Shown here in pieces: positions 50,976-60,133 of a DNA stretch of 64,000 nucleotides. Both the position numbers and the translations under genes were made by a program. How positions within the stretch are numbered: position 1 is the stretch's first letter; each line of letters starts with the position of its first letter. Origin of the DNA: an uncultured bacterium (GTDB taxonomy: Bacteria; Bacillota; Clostridia; Lachnospirales; Lachnospiraceae); contig CAJMRM010000010.1 of the NCBI GenBank assembly GCA_905215775.1, positions 1-64,000 on the forward strand, given 5' to 3'. The notes beneath the pieces are model-generated. The model saw only the letters and a list, made by a program, of their open reading frames with translations, had not been told where the DNA came from and did not search any database.

Positions 50976-52303
50976 TCCTTAAAGATCCGCCCCCGCTCTT
51001 CATAATTTTTAAACATGCCCCAGCTTGCGCAGGCCGGAGAAAGGAGCACATAATCGCCGGCGTTGGCGTAGGAAGCGCAGACCTGGACGGCCTCCTGCAT
51101 ATCCTCCGCATACATGATATCTGTGAGCCCGTGCTTTTTGGCGCACTCGGCGATCTTATCCCTGGTCTGGCCGATGAGCACCAGATACCGCACCTTTCCG
51201 TCAAAGCTTTCGATCCATTCGTCGTATTCCGAATGCTTATCATAGCCTCCGGCGATCAGCAGCGTGGGACCGGGCATGGCGCGGATGGCCTGGATGGCTG
51301 CGTCCGGGTTGGTTCCCTTGGAATCGTTATAATAGGTAACTCCGAACCGCTCCCGCACGAACTCGATCCGGTGTTCCACTGCCTTAAAGGCCACGCAGGC
51401 CTCGCGGATCACGGGGATGGGAACGCCCATCTGAAGGGAAATGGCTACGGCTGTCATGACATTTTCATGGTTATGGCCGCCGATGATCTGAAGCTCATTG
51501 ACATCCAGCACCGGCTCCGTCTTTCCGCCGTGGCGGTATACGATCCGGTCGCCGTCCATATATACGCCCTGGTCCAGCTTTTCCCTTCTGCTGAAATAGA
51601 TCACCCTGCTCTTTAAGGTGGAGCCAAAGGCGCGGAGCACCGGGTCGTCATAATTTAACACGCAGGAATCCTCTTCCGTCTGATTCCTGGCAATCCCTTC
51701 CTTTACCTGGATATAGCTGTCCATGGTCTTATGGCGGTCCAGATGATCCGGGGTGATGTTGGTGATGGCCGAAACATTGGGATGGAATTCCATGATAGTC
51801 TCAAGCTGGAAGCTGGAAACCTCGGCCACCGTTACGGATTCCTCCGTGGTCTCCCTGGCGTGGGCCGTGTAGGGGTCGCCGATATTTCCCACCACGAATA
51901 CGCTGTTGAAAAAGTGCTTCATGATCTCGCCGGTCAGCGCCGTCGTAGTGGTCTTTCCATTGGTTCCTGTAATGGCGATGAGTTTTCCCTGGGAGCAGTG
52001 ATAGGCCAGCTCGATCTCGCTCCAGATGGGAATCCTGGCCTCGTCCAGAACGGCTACAAAGGGCGCCTCCAGGGAGATCCCCGGGCTGATGACGCAGAGC
52101 TCCACACCGGAAAGATCCAGCTTCTTCAGTTCTCCCAGGACCACGGAAACCTTTGCTCCCTCGTCAAAATTTTTCCTTAATTCCTCGGCGGAAAGCGTTT
52201 CATTTCCGTCGTATAACACAACTTCCCCGCCCTGGGCCAGAAGAAGCCTTGCCGCTGCGATCCCGCTGATGCCGGTTCCGGCAACTAATACTTTCTGTGA
52301 CAT
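50957..52303 (-). CDS. murD: UDP-N-acetylmuramoylalanine-D-glutamate ligase MurD
   Basis: MurD adds D-glutamate to UDP-MurNAc-L-Ala. The 448-residue protein has the N-terminal Rossmann motif AGTGISGIAAARL, the ATP-binding GTNGKTTTT loop, the AEVSSFQLE substrate-lysine region, YYNDSKGTNPDA and the C-terminal IAGGYDK motif. Position 15 bp after mraY fits the dcw order. Confidence 0.98.
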   Translation of the reverse strand: MSQKVLVAGTGISGIAAARLLLAQGGEVVLYDGNETLSAEELRKNFDEGAKVSVVLGELKKLDLSGVELCVISPGISLEAPFVAVLDEARIPIWSEIELAYHCSQGKLIAITGTNGKTTTTALTGEIMKHFFNSVFVVGNIGDPYTAHARETTEESVTVAEVSSFQLETIMEFHPNVSAITNITPDHLDRHKTMDSYIQVKEGIARNQTEEDSCVLNYDDPVLRAFGSTLKSRVIYFSRREKLDQGVYMDGDRIVYRHGGKTEPVLDVNELQIIGGHNHENVMTAVAISLQMGVPIPVIREACVAFKAVEHRIEFVRERFGVTYYNDSKGTNPDAAIQAIRAMPGPTLLIAGGYDKHSEYDEWIESFDGKVRYLVLIGQTRDKIAECAKKHGLTDIMYAEDMQEAVQVCASYANAGDYVLLSPACASWGMFKNYEERGRIFKECVNNL

Positions 52304-52318
52304 GAATATTCCTCCCTG

Positions 52319-53287
52319 CTATAATCCTAAGTAAGCAACCAGACAAAGGATTGCCGTGATGATGGAAAATACGGCGACGACTCTCGTTTCGGACCACCCG
52401 CACAGTTCAAAGTGATGATGGATGGGAGCCATCTTAAAGATCCGCTTTCCGCCGGTCTTTTTAAAGTAAGTGACCTGGATAATAACGGAAAGCACCTCCA
52501 CCAGATAGATAAGGCCCACAATGGCAATGAAGATGGGCATCTGCATCATATAGGCACTGGAGGCTACGAAGCCTCCCAGAGCCAGAGATCCCGTGTCTCC
52601 CATAAATACCCGGGCCGGATACACATTAAATAAGAGGAAGCCCAGAAGACTCCCCACGACGGCGCCGGTGATGGGGCTGATCCCGCTCTCCTCTCCCAGG
52701 GCCACCACGGTAAAAAATGTGGCCACCAGGATCGTCACACTGGTACAGAGTCCGTCCAGACCGTCTGTGAAATTAACGCCGTTGTCCGTTCCAAGGACAA
52801 TAAAGAACAGGGCCGGCACAAAGAGCCATCCCAGATCCAGGAAATATCCGTTTTCAAAGCCGCCGGTGAAGGGGATCAGCATTTCCGTCCCCACCTCTCC
52901 GGAGGTCATCAGATAATAAGCGAAGATCCCTGTGATCACCACCTGGCCCAGAAGCTTCTGCTTCGGGTTCAGTCCCTCGGACCGCTTCATGACGATCTTA
53001 ATATAATCGTCCAGAAAGCCGATGATCCCGAAGCCCACGGTCATAAACAGCACCGGGATGATCCTGGGATAATCTTTCATATAAAAAAGGGACGTGATCA
53101 CAATACTGGAAAGGATGATCAGTCCCCCCATGGTGGGCGTCCCCTGTTTCTTTAAATGGGCCTGGGGACCGTCCTCCCGGACCTGCTGGCCGAATTTTAA
53201 TTTATGAAGGAATGGGATCACGATGGGGCAAAGCGCCGCACTGACCGCAAAGGCGATGATGACCGCCAGGATTGTCTCATTAACCAT
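52319..53287 (-). CDS. mraY: Phospho-N-acetylmuramoyl-pentapeptide-transferase MraY
   Basis: MraY forms lipid I on undecaprenyl phosphate. The 322-residue protein has about ten membrane helices and the cytoplasmic catalytic motifs GTPTMGG, FLDDYIKI, NFTDGLDGL and MGDTGSLALGG, with the HHHFEL histidine region near the end. It begins the mraY-murD-ftsW-murA-ftsQ transcription unit, which has its own promoter. Confidence 0.98.
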   Translation of the reverse strand: MVNETILAVIIAFAVSAALCPIVIPFLHKLKFGQQVREDGPQAHLKKQGTPTMGGLIILSSIVITSLFYMKDYPRIIPVLFMTVGFGIIGFLDDYIKIVMKRSEGLNPKQKLLGQVVITGIFAYYLMTSGEVGTEMLIPFTGGFENGYFLDLGWLFVPALFFIVLGTDNGVNFTDGLDGLCTSVTILVATFFTVVALGEESGISPITGAVVGSLLGFLLFNVYPARVFMGDTGSLALGGFVASSAYMMQMPIFIAIVGLIYLVEVLSVIIQVTYFKKTGGKRIFKMAPIHHHFELCGWSETRVVAVFSIITAILCLVAYLGL

Positions 53288-53322
53288 GTTGCACCTCTGT
53301 CTCTTATGTATTGGGTCTTTTT

Positions 53323-53351
53323 AGTATACGTCCTTTTAAAGAATTAATCAA
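53323..53351 (-). promoter_or_regulatory. Internal sigma-A-type promoter of mraY-murD-ftsW-murA-ftsQ
   Basis: On the minus strand TTGATT (53346-53351) and TATACT (53323-53328) are 17 bp apart, 36 bp before the mraY ATG. Confidence 0.7.
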
Positions 53352-53391
53352 TGGGAAAACACCATTTCCTTAATTTCCAGGCATGCAGGGA

Positions 53392-53441
53392 TCCGGACCG
53401 GAAAAATGCTGAAGCCATGCTTTTGCATATTTTTGTCCGGA
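53392..53441. repeat. Long imperfect inverted repeat between the PBP gene and mraY
   Basis: TCCGGAC (53392-53398) pairs with GTCCGGA (53435-53441), and inside it AAAAATGC pairs with GCATATTTTT. There is no T-run outside the stem. It may stabilise or process the upstream mRNA at the boundary of two transcription units. Confidence 0.55.
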
Positions 53442-53455
53442 GCATAACTGGACGG

Positions 53456-55186
53456 TCACGCCGCATTTTCAGGCTGGATTCCCAGGTAAGGAAGGATATT
53501 CTCAAAAATATCGGCGATGACCGGAGCCGCGATGGTGCCTCCGTAATAGATTCCCACAGGCTCGTCAATGGTAATAAGGGCAATGACCTGGGGATCATCC
53601 GCCGGAGCAAAGCCCAGAAAGGAGGAGATGTATTTTTTCATGCTCCTGGGAAGCTTTTCCGAGGTAGCCGTCTTTCCTCCGATCCGAAAGCCCTCCACCC
53701 TGGCCCGCTTTCCGCTTCCCTCTGCCACCACCTGCTCCAGAATATAGCGCATGGTCCGGCTGGTCTCCTCAGATACCACATTTTTCCTTACAGGATACGT
53801 AAACTCCTGGACCAGAGAGCCGTCCCGGCTTTCTGATTTAATGGCAAAATGGGGCGTGATCCGGTTCCCTCCGTTGATGATGGAGGAGGCGGTGGTCACC
53901 AGCTGGACAGGCGTGATCTGAAATGACTGGCCGAAGGAAACCGTGGCCAGCTCCACCAGCCCCATGTTCTCCTTCTTATGCATAATGGTGGCCGCCTCTC
54001 CCGGAAGGTCGATGCCCGTTTTTCCCAGCAGCCCGAACTGTTCAAAATAATGGTAAAAGGCCTCCGTTCCCAGACGCTGGCCCACATCGATGAATACCGG
54101 ATTGCAGGAATTCATGGCTCCCTGTAAAAAAGTCTCGCCTCCATGACCGCCTACCTTATGGCACCGGATCTTCCGGTCCTCCACGATCCGGAAGCCCGGA
54201 CAGGAAAACCGGTCCTCCAGGGAGACCGCCCCGGCCTCCAGACCGGCTGCGGCCGTTATGATCTTGAAGGTGGAGCCCGGCTCATACGTATCGTTGATGC
54301 ACCGGTTCCTCCACATGGCGTTCAAAAGGTCCTGCTTTTCCTTTTCCGTGGAAAATGAAGCTCCCTCGGCCAGGGAAAAGGGGGAATTGAGATGGAATTC
54401 CGGGGCATTGACCATGGCGTAGATCTCCCCGTTCTGGGGATTCATGATGATGACCGAAACGGCCCTGGCCCCCTTCCGCTCCATCACCTGGTACGCGGCC
54501 TGCTCCGCATATTTCTGAATATTCACATCCAGGCTCACGGTCAGGGTGTTTCCGGCCACCGGCTCCAGCCGCTCCTCCGCAGCGTTCTCCACCTCCACGC
54601 CTTTGGCGTCGGACAAGGTAAGGATCTTTCCGTCCCGGCCTTTTAAATATTTTTCATACATGACCTCCAGGCCGATGATTCCCTGGTTGTCGGCTCCCGT
54701 GAAGCCCAGGACCCGGGAGGCCAGGCTGTCGTAAGGGTAGTACCGCTTATAATCCTCATCCACCTTGACTCCTGCGAAGCCATGGGACCGGATCCGGTCT
54801 CCCTCTGTCTTATCCACGTTGGTCTTTATGATCTCCCGGGAGGAACGCTTTTCCACCTTTTTCCGCACCTCCCTCTCCGGCAGCCCCAGCTCTCCGGAAA
54901 GCATCCGGATCACCTCCTCCGGCTCCTCCACCTGATTGTGGACCACAGAAACCGTACAGACCGTCCGGTTGGAGGCGATGACCGTTCCGTTCCGGTCCAC
55001 GATCTCTCCCCTGGCCGCCTTGATGGTCCGCTCTCTTTCATGGAGCTCATCGGCCATGGCGCTGTAATGCTCTGACCGGAAGATCATCAGATAGCCCAGC
55101 TGGCCGCAGAGCCCGGCCATGAGCAGTGACAGGAATGCCATGGTAACCAGGATCCGCTTCCTGTGATGGGTCAGAAAAGAACTCAT
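53456..55186 (-). CDS. Class B penicillin-binding protein (FtsI/SpoVD-like transpeptidase)
   Basis: A septal transpeptidase that cross-links peptide stems. The 576-residue protein has one N-terminal membrane helix (about 11-33), the PBP dimer domain and the transpeptidase domain with S305-T-F-K308, S360-C-N362 and, instead of KTG, K505-T-A507. It lacks PASTA repeats. It is the second of two class B PBPs in the cluster; one probably serves vegetative division and the other the spore septum or cortex (SpoVD). Which is which is not decided by sequence here. Confidence 0.92.
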   Translation of the reverse strand: MSSFLTHHRKRILVTMAFLSLLMAGLCGQLGYLMIFRSEHYSAMADELHERERTIKAARGEIVDRNGTVIASNRTVCTVSVVHNQVEEPEEVIRMLSGELGLPEREVRKKVEKRSSREIIKTNVDKTEGDRIRSHGFAGVKVDEDYKRYYPYDSLASRVLGFTGADNQGIIGLEVMYEKYLKGRDGKILTLSDAKGVEVENAAEERLEPVAGNTLTVSLDVNIQKYAEQAAYQVMERKGARAVSVIIMNPQNGEIYAMVNAPEFHLNSPFSLAEGASFSTEKEKQDLLNAMWRNRCINDTYEPGSTFKIITAAAGLEAGAVSLEDRFSCPGFRIVEDRKIRCHKVGGHGGETFLQGAMNSCNPVFIDVGQRLGTEAFYHYFEQFGLLGKTGIDLPGEAATIMHKKENMGLVELATVSFGQSFQITPVQLVTTASSIINGGNRITPHFAIKSESRDGSLVQEFTYPVRKNVVSEETSRTMRYILEQVVAEGSGKRARVEGFRIGGKTATSEKLPRSMKKYISSFLGFAPADDPQVIALITIDEPVGIYYGGTIAAPVIADIFENILPYLGIQPENAA

Positions 55187-55241
55187 GCCGCCACATCCAT
55201 GTCCCTGTTTTGTTACACATTATATTTCATTTCAGCGGAAT

Positions 55242-55916
55242 TTATGAATGGCTGATCCCGAAGACTGCCTCCGCCTTCCTGATCCGCGCCTCAAGTTTTT
55301 CGTAAAAGTCCCCCTCCGCCCCATAGGGAGTCAGGTAAAACTCCTTTAGAATATACATGCTCAGGTTCCTGGACAGGATCCCCTCTGTGTCCTCGCGGGC
55401 GATCCGGGACACTTCCCTTAAAAAATAATGCCACCGGGAAATATAGGCGTCATATTTTTCCGCCTCCGGCGTATCGATCCACTTTTTCACCTTGATCTTG
55501 GCCCGGTTTGCCTTCCGGCACTCCCTGACCTGGAGAAAATACCGGAAGCTCCCGTTTTCATACAGCCGCCCCAGAGGAAAGATCCGGCAGATCCCCGGCC
55601 GGAGGCTGTGGACCGTACAGCGTCCGTTCTGGTCCAGGAATGTGCATTTCTCTCCCACTCCTGTCATTTTCAAGTTGGGAAGTACGATTCCATCCACCAC
55701 ATTAAGCTCTAAATTTTCAGATAAAAGCATCTCTGCTCCCACTCCTGTCCCTTCTGCCAGCCGGTGCATATCCAGGGGATCCAGGACCACGGACCGGCCC
55801 ATACCCGAACAGCAGGCAGAGCAGCCTGCGCATCCGCCGCAGTCTGCTCTTACCATATCGGAAAGCCCGTAAAGCCTTCCGTCTGAAACCTCATTTAAAT
55901 CGATCTGTCTTTCCAT
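55242..55916 (-). CDS. YkgJ-type cysteine-cluster protein
   Basis: A 224-residue soluble protein of the YkgJ/Fe-S cluster (zinc- or iron-chelating) family. It has an N-terminal cysteine cluster (CGGCAGCSACC), a second set in CTFLDQNGRCTVHSLRPGICRIFPLG and a later Cys (VRECRKANR). The C-terminal half is helical and basic. The biochemical role of the family is unknown, though it is often linked to redox or metal binding. It is odd to find it inside the division cluster, between two PBP genes, with gaps of 55 and 58 bp and no promoter of its own that I can define. Confidence 0.88.
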   Translation of the reverse strand: MERQIDLNEVSDGRLYGLSDMVRADCGGCAGCSACCSGMGRSVVLDPLDMHRLAEGTGVGAEMLLSENLELNVVDGIVLPNLKMTGVGEKCTFLDQNGRCTVHSLRPGICRIFPLGRLYENGSFRYFLQVRECRKANRAKIKVKKWIDTPEAEKYDAYISRWHYFLREVSRIAREDTEGILSRNLSMYILKEFYLTPYGAEGDFYEKLEARIRKAEAVFGISHS

Positions 55917-55974
55917 CCGTCACCTCTCTGTATCTTCATCCCCGGCTGCCCCGGGCCGCCGGGCTTTCTTTCCT

Positions 55975-58173
55975 CTACTGGGACTCCGTTTCCCCCTGGC
56001 CCGGGCCGTCCGTTTCCGTCCCGGCCGCCGGCAGCGTTCCCGCAAGGGTCTCCGAAGCCACCTCTCCGGAGGTCTGGCCTCCGCCTGCCACCGTATCGGG
56101 AAGCCCCAGTCCGTCGTCGTAGGGCACAGCCTCCTCACCGGCCGGCTCCGTTTCCGGAATGGTCTCTCCGTCCGCATCCGTCATGGGCTCCGTTTCCTCC
56201 GCCTGGGTCTCCCCCTCTTCTCCGGGCTCCAGACCGCCCTGATTCTGGTTGGTGATCCCCTCACCCTGGGCCGCCAGATTTTCATCCTCCGCTTCTGCCG
56301 GATCTGTATCCGGAAAGATATTCATATAAGGAAGCACTTCTGTCATGATCTTCTGGAATACCTCTGTGGCAAAGGTGCTGTGGGCCTGCTCTTTTCCCGG
56401 CAGGTTGGGCGTGTCGATGACCACATAGGTTAAGACCTGCGGATCGTCCGCCGGGACAAAGCCCGCAAAGGACAGCAGGTAATTGTTGGCGGACCGGGGC
56501 AGCTTCTGGGCTGTTCCCGTTTTTCCTCCGATCTTATATCCGGGCACTCGTCCTGCCTTTCCGGTTCCTTCCTCACTGTCCACCGTCAGGAACATGGCGT
56601 TTTTCACAAAATCGCTGGTGGCCTGGGATACGGTCTCCCGCACCAGGTTGGGCTCCACCTTCTTCACCACCGCGCCCTGGTCGTTTAAGATCTGCTTCAC
56701 CACATGGGGCTCATAATAAAAGCCACCATTGATCACCGACGACAGGGCCGCCGCCATCTGGACCATGGTACAGTTGTACGTCTGTCCAAAGGAGTTGCAG
56801 GCCAGGTCTGCCGGTCCCATATTGTCCGCATGGAAGATCAGGCCGGCTGTGTCTGCCTCGCCGGGAAGATCGATCCCTGTTTTCTGGCCGAAGCCGAAGA
56901 TCTCCTGGTAGCGGGAAAACCGTTCCACTCCCATGCGGGCTCCGATCTGCATCATCACGTCGTTGCAGGATTTCATCAGCGACTGCTCCACCGAAAGGAC
57001 GCCGTGGCCGTAAATGCTGACGCATTTGATCCGGTGGCCGCCCACCTCCTGGGCGCCGTCGCAGACGAAGGTCTCCTGGGGGCCGATGACCCCCTCCTCC
57101 AGGGCCGCCGCCACCGTCAAGGGCTTGGCCGGGGAACCAGGCTCGAAGCTGTCGCTGACGCAGAAATTCCTCCACATCTGGTTCCAGGCCTCCGACTTTT
57201 GTTCCTCGGTCATGGCGTCGATCTGCTCCTGGGTATACATGGACCCCAGATTTCTCGGATCATTGAGATCGTACCGGCGGTTGGAGGCCATGGCCAGGAT
57301 CTCGCCGTTATTGGGGTTCATCACCAGCACCGCCGCCGTCTGGCTTCCGATGCCGTTCATCCACTCGTCAATGTACTTTTCTGCGATCTTCTGGATATTG
57401 GTATCAATGGTGGAAACGATGGTGTTCCCGTTTTCCGCCGATTTGATGACCTTTTCCATATTGGATTCAGCGTCCAGATATCCGTACTCCCGGCCATTGG
57501 TGCCGATGAGCTGGTCGTTGTAGAACTGTTCAATGCCGCCGCTTCCCTGTTTTCCGTTGTCAAAGGAAAAGCCCACCACATTACAAGCCACAGAGCCGTA
57601 GGGGTAGACCCGTTTATATTCGTCCTCAAACCATACGCCCTTGACCCGTTTTCTGCTTCTGGCGTCGATGAACTGGTCGTTCAGCTCCTTGGCCCTGGTC
57701 TCAAACGCCTCCTTTTCCTCGGCAGGAAGCTGCCGCCGGAACTTCACATAATAGGAATCCGGATTGTCGTTTATGGCCGCCAGGATCTCCTCCCGGTCAT
57801 AGCCCAGCACGTCCACCAGAGCCGTCACCGTGGTTTCCAGGTAGTTGGCCGAATCCTTGTTGATCTGGTTGGGATCCAGGATCAGGTTGTATACCTTCTC
57901 ACTGGTGGCCAGATAGGTTCCGTTCCGGTCCACAATGTCTCCCCGCCGGTAAGGCAGGGTGCGGCTGTTGTAGGACGACTGCTGGTTTAAGACGATCTCC
58001 GTATATTCCTCGTTCTTCTCATCCACCAGCATATACAGCTTCACCGCAAGACCAAACAAAGCCAGCGTAATTACGAGGACCGTAACCGCCAGCTTTTCCT
58101 GCATGTATCTTGAGAATATTTTTTTATTTTTGTTCTGACTACCGTTCCGGGATGTCTTCATACTGTCTAACAT
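55975..58173 (-). CDS. Class B penicillin-binding protein with long acidic C-terminal tail
   Basis: A 732-residue transpeptidase of the FtsI/PBP2 type with one N-terminal membrane helix (about 28-50), a dimer domain and a transpeptidase domain. The active-site serine motif is S347-P-A-K350, followed by SCN (in KSCNDVMMQ) and a normal KTG (GGKTGTAQK). The last 110 residues are an unstructured, Glu/Thr/Gly-rich extension (GEEGETQAEETE and similar), outside the membrane. It starts inside ftsL (35-bp overlap), so it is the first PBP after ftsL, the usual place of ftsI/pbpB or spoVD. Confidence 0.92.
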   Translation of the reverse strand: MLDSMKTSRNGSQNKNKKIFSRYMQEKLAVTVLVITLALFGLAVKLYMLVDEKNEEYTEIVLNQQSSYNSRTLPYRRGDIVDRNGTYLATSEKVYNLILDPNQINKDSANYLETTVTALVDVLGYDREEILAAINDNPDSYYVKFRRQLPAEEKEAFETRAKELNDQFIDARSRKRVKGVWFEDEYKRVYPYGSVACNVVGFSFDNGKQGSGGIEQFYNDQLIGTNGREYGYLDAESNMEKVIKSAENGNTIVSTIDTNIQKIAEKYIDEWMNGIGSQTAAVLVMNPNNGEILAMASNRRYDLNDPRNLGSMYTQEQIDAMTEEQKSEAWNQMWRNFCVSDSFEPGSPAKPLTVAAALEEGVIGPQETFVCDGAQEVGGHRIKCVSIYGHGVLSVEQSLMKSCNDVMMQIGARMGVERFSRYQEIFGFGQKTGIDLPGEADTAGLIFHADNMGPADLACNSFGQTYNCTMVQMAAALSSVINGGFYYEPHVVKQILNDQGAVVKKVEPNLVRETVSQATSDFVKNAMFLTVDSEEGTGKAGRVPGYKIGGKTGTAQKLPRSANNYLLSFAGFVPADDPQVLTYVVIDTPNLPGKEQAHSTFATEVFQKIMTEVLPYMNIFPDTDPAEAEDENLAAQGEGITNQNQGGLEPGEEGETQAEETEPMTDADGETIPETEPAGEEAVPYDDGLGLPDTVAGGGQTSGEVASETLAGTLPAAGTETDGPGQGETESQ

Positions 58174-58627
58174 ACTCGCTTTCTGTCTTGTTATACATCC
58201 TTACCTGATCCTTATTGGCATAGACCATTCCCAGCTCCTCTGTGGCGATCTTATAGATATTGTCCAGATCGATGGACGTATTGATCCTGGTCTCCAGGGC
58301 GTCATTGTCCGCCTTCTTTTTTTCGATGGACGCCTCCAGGGCCTCGATGTGGTTGAGCCTGGCGGCAATGGACGACTGAAGCTGGAGATAGCTGACACAG
58401 AAATAAAGGGTGCACACTGCGGCAATGGTCAGTACGATCACATACGGCAGGTCCATCTGGAGGGCTTTTTCCTGGTTTCTTCTGACTGTAACAGTATGGC
58501 TCTGGCTGCGGGCCTCCCTTCTGGGCTCCCTTGGCCTCTCCTGCCTTCTTTCCGGTTCCAGTTTTCTGGCCGCAGTCCCACTCACATACTCTGCCGGTGC
58601 TGCTCCCCTTCTGGTCTTTGCTGCCAT
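58139..58627 (-). CDS. ftsL: Cell division protein FtsL
   Basis: A small bitopic septum protein. It has 162 residues: a long basic cytoplasmic tail (1-58, rich in Arg/Glu), one membrane helix (about 60-80) and a coiled coil outside (LNHIEALEASIEKKKADNDALETRI). The C-terminal IATEELGMVYANKDQVRMY matches the FtsL/DivIC pattern. Position between rsmH and the PBP gene fits. Confidence 0.9.
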   Translation of the reverse strand: MAAKTRRGAAPAEYVSGTAARKLEPERRQERPREPRREARSQSHTVTVRRNQEKALQMDLPYVIVLTIAAVCTLYFCVSYLQLQSSIAARLNHIEALEASIEKKKADNDALETRINTSIDLDNIYKIATEELGMVYANKDQVRMYNKTESEYVRQYEDIPER

Positions 58628-58656
58628 ACCATCACTTCCTTTCCTGTTCTATCCGA

Positions 58657-59592
58657 TTATGCGCGCTCAAACACGCGCAGCTTTGAGCTTTTTGATCTTG
58701 TATTTTCTTCCAGCTCCTGTCCGCCGGGGACAATGGGCTTTCTTGTGATGACCTTCCCCCTGCTCTTCCTTCCGCAGACGCATACAGGGAAGTCCGGCGG
58801 GCAGATGCATGGGTTCTCACACGTTTTAAACCGGGTCTTGACGATCCTGTCCTCCAGAGAATGGAAGGTGATGATGGAAAGCCTTCCTCCCGGATTTAAA
58901 AGATCCACCATGGTGTCGATGGACTCGTCCAGAACCTCCAGCTCCCGGTTCAGCTCGATGCGGATGGCCTGGAAGGTACGCTTGGCCGGGTGGCCTCCCT
59001 CGGCCCGTACCCTGGCCGGGATGGCGGCCTTGATGATCTCCACCAGCTCGTCGGTGGTTTCGATCCGCCTTTCCTGACGGGCTTTCACAATGTGCTTTGC
59101 AATATTTTTCGCAAACCGGTCCTCGCCGTAATCCCGGATGATCCGGTACAGCTCCATCTCGCTGTATTCATTGACGATATCTGCGGCCGTTTTGTCATTT
59201 CTCTGATCCATGCGCATATCCAGCGGCGCATTTTCCCGGTAGGTAAAGCCCCGCTCCGCCGTATCCAGCTGGTAGGAGGACACGCCCAGATCCAGATAGA
59301 TCCCGTCCACCGTTCCGATCCCCAGGCCGGACAGCACCTCTCTGATATTCCTGTAATTGTTCCTTACGATGGCGACCTTCTCCCCGTATTCCTTCAGCCG
59401 CTCAGAGGCTGCCTTTATGGCGTCCGCATCCTGGTCGATGCCGATGAGACGGCCTTCCGGGCCCAGACGCTTTAAGACCTCATACGCATGGCCGCCGCCG
59501 CCCAGGGTGCCGTCCACATAGATCCCGTCAGGCCGGATATTCAGACTGTCTACGGTTTCATAAAGGAGAACTGACTTGTGTTCAAAAATCAT
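58657..59592 (-). CDS. rsmH: 16S rRNA (cytosine1402-N4)-methyltransferase RsmH
   Basis: RsmH methylates C1402 in the decoding centre. The 311-residue protein has the class I fold with HKSVLLYETVDSL, the SAM loop DGTLGGGGHAYEVL, GIDQDADAI, the catalytic region DLGVSSYQLD and the C-terminal LIPGG-type PIVPGGQELEENTRSKSSKLRVFER. Its ATG overlaps the mraZ stop (ATGA), so the two are coupled. Confidence 0.98.
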   Translation of the reverse strand: MIFEHKSVLLYETVDSLNIRPDGIYVDGTLGGGGHAYEVLKRLGPEGRLIGIDQDADAIKAASERLKEYGEKVAIVRNNYRNIREVLSGLGIGTVDGIYLDLGVSSYQLDTAERGFTYRENAPLDMRMDQRNDKTAADIVNEYSEMELYRIIRDYGEDRFAKNIAKHIVKARQERRIETTDELVEIIKAAIPARVRAEGGHPAKRTFQAIRIELNRELEVLDESIDTMVDLLNPGGRLSIITFHSLEDRIVKTRFKTCENPCICPPDFPVCVCGRKSRGKVITRKPIVPGGQELEENTRSKSSKLRVFERA

Positions 59593-60014
59593 ATGCCAAG
59601 ACCTTCCATATTTTCTGCGATTTCTTCCATATCATCATACACGTTCTTCTCTGTCCAGAGAGCCTTATTCCAGATCTCGATCCGGCTTCCGACTCCCACC
59701 AGGACCACATCCTTTTCCAGCTTCGCAAATTCGCGGAGAACTGCCGGGATCAGGATCCTGCCCTGCCTGTCCACCTCGCAGGCACTGGCGCCGGCCAGGA
59801 AAAACCTGGTAAATTTTCTGGCATTGGCATTTGTAAGAGGAAGTGCGTGGAGCTTCTCTTCAAAGGATTTCCATTCGGAATTTTCGTACACAAAAAGACA
59901 CCCGTCCAGTCCCTTGGTCACAACGAACTCATCGCCCAGCTGCTCCCGGAACTTAGATGGTACGATCAAACGGCCCTTGGCATCGATTGTGTGACTGTAT
60001 TCTCCAATGAACAT
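59589..60014 (-). CDS. mraZ: Transcriptional regulator MraZ
   Basis: MraZ is a ring-shaped AbrB-like DNA-binding protein that controls its own dcw operon. The 141-residue protein starts MFIGEYSHTIDAKGR and has two swapped-hairpin repeats: IDAKGRLIVPSKFRE near the N-terminus and CEVDRQGRILIPAVLREFA in the second half. The start is ATG 60014 after AGGAG. The longer frame extends 20 residues into the leader and lacks support. Its binding sites are visible upstream. Confidence 0.97.
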   Translation of the reverse strand: MFIGEYSHTIDAKGRLIVPSKFREQLGDEFVVTKGLDGCLFVYENSEWKSFEEKLHALPLTNANARKFTRFFLAGASACEVDRQGRILIPAVLREFAKLEKDVVLVGVGSRIEIWNKALWTEKNVYDDMEEIAENMEGLGI

Positions 60015-60070
60015 TGTCTTCTCCTGCTGCCACGGCGCTCCATGGGAAACCACCGTCTCACCATTATGCA

Positions 60071-60100
60071 CCACTTTAACCCACTTTCCACCACTTCTTC
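60071..60100 (-). promoter_or_regulatory. MraZ boxes: three 10-bp direct repeats
   Basis: On the minus strand three adjacent 10-bp units each end in AAGTGG or AAAGTGG (GAAGAAGTGG, TGGAAAGTGG, GTTAAAGTGG). MraZ binds tandem TGG-centred repeats with 10-bp spacing in the leader of its own operon. The array lies just downstream of the promoter, in position for autorepression. Confidence 0.85.
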
Positions 60101-60104
60101 TTTA

Positions 60105-60133
60105 ATATTAGTACATATGAAAGAAAATAGCAA
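60105..60133 (-). promoter_or_regulatory. Promoter of the mraZ operon
   Basis: On the minus strand TTGCTA (60128-60133) and TAATAT (60105-60110) are 17 bp apart. The MraZ boxes begin about five bp further down. Confidence 0.75.
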
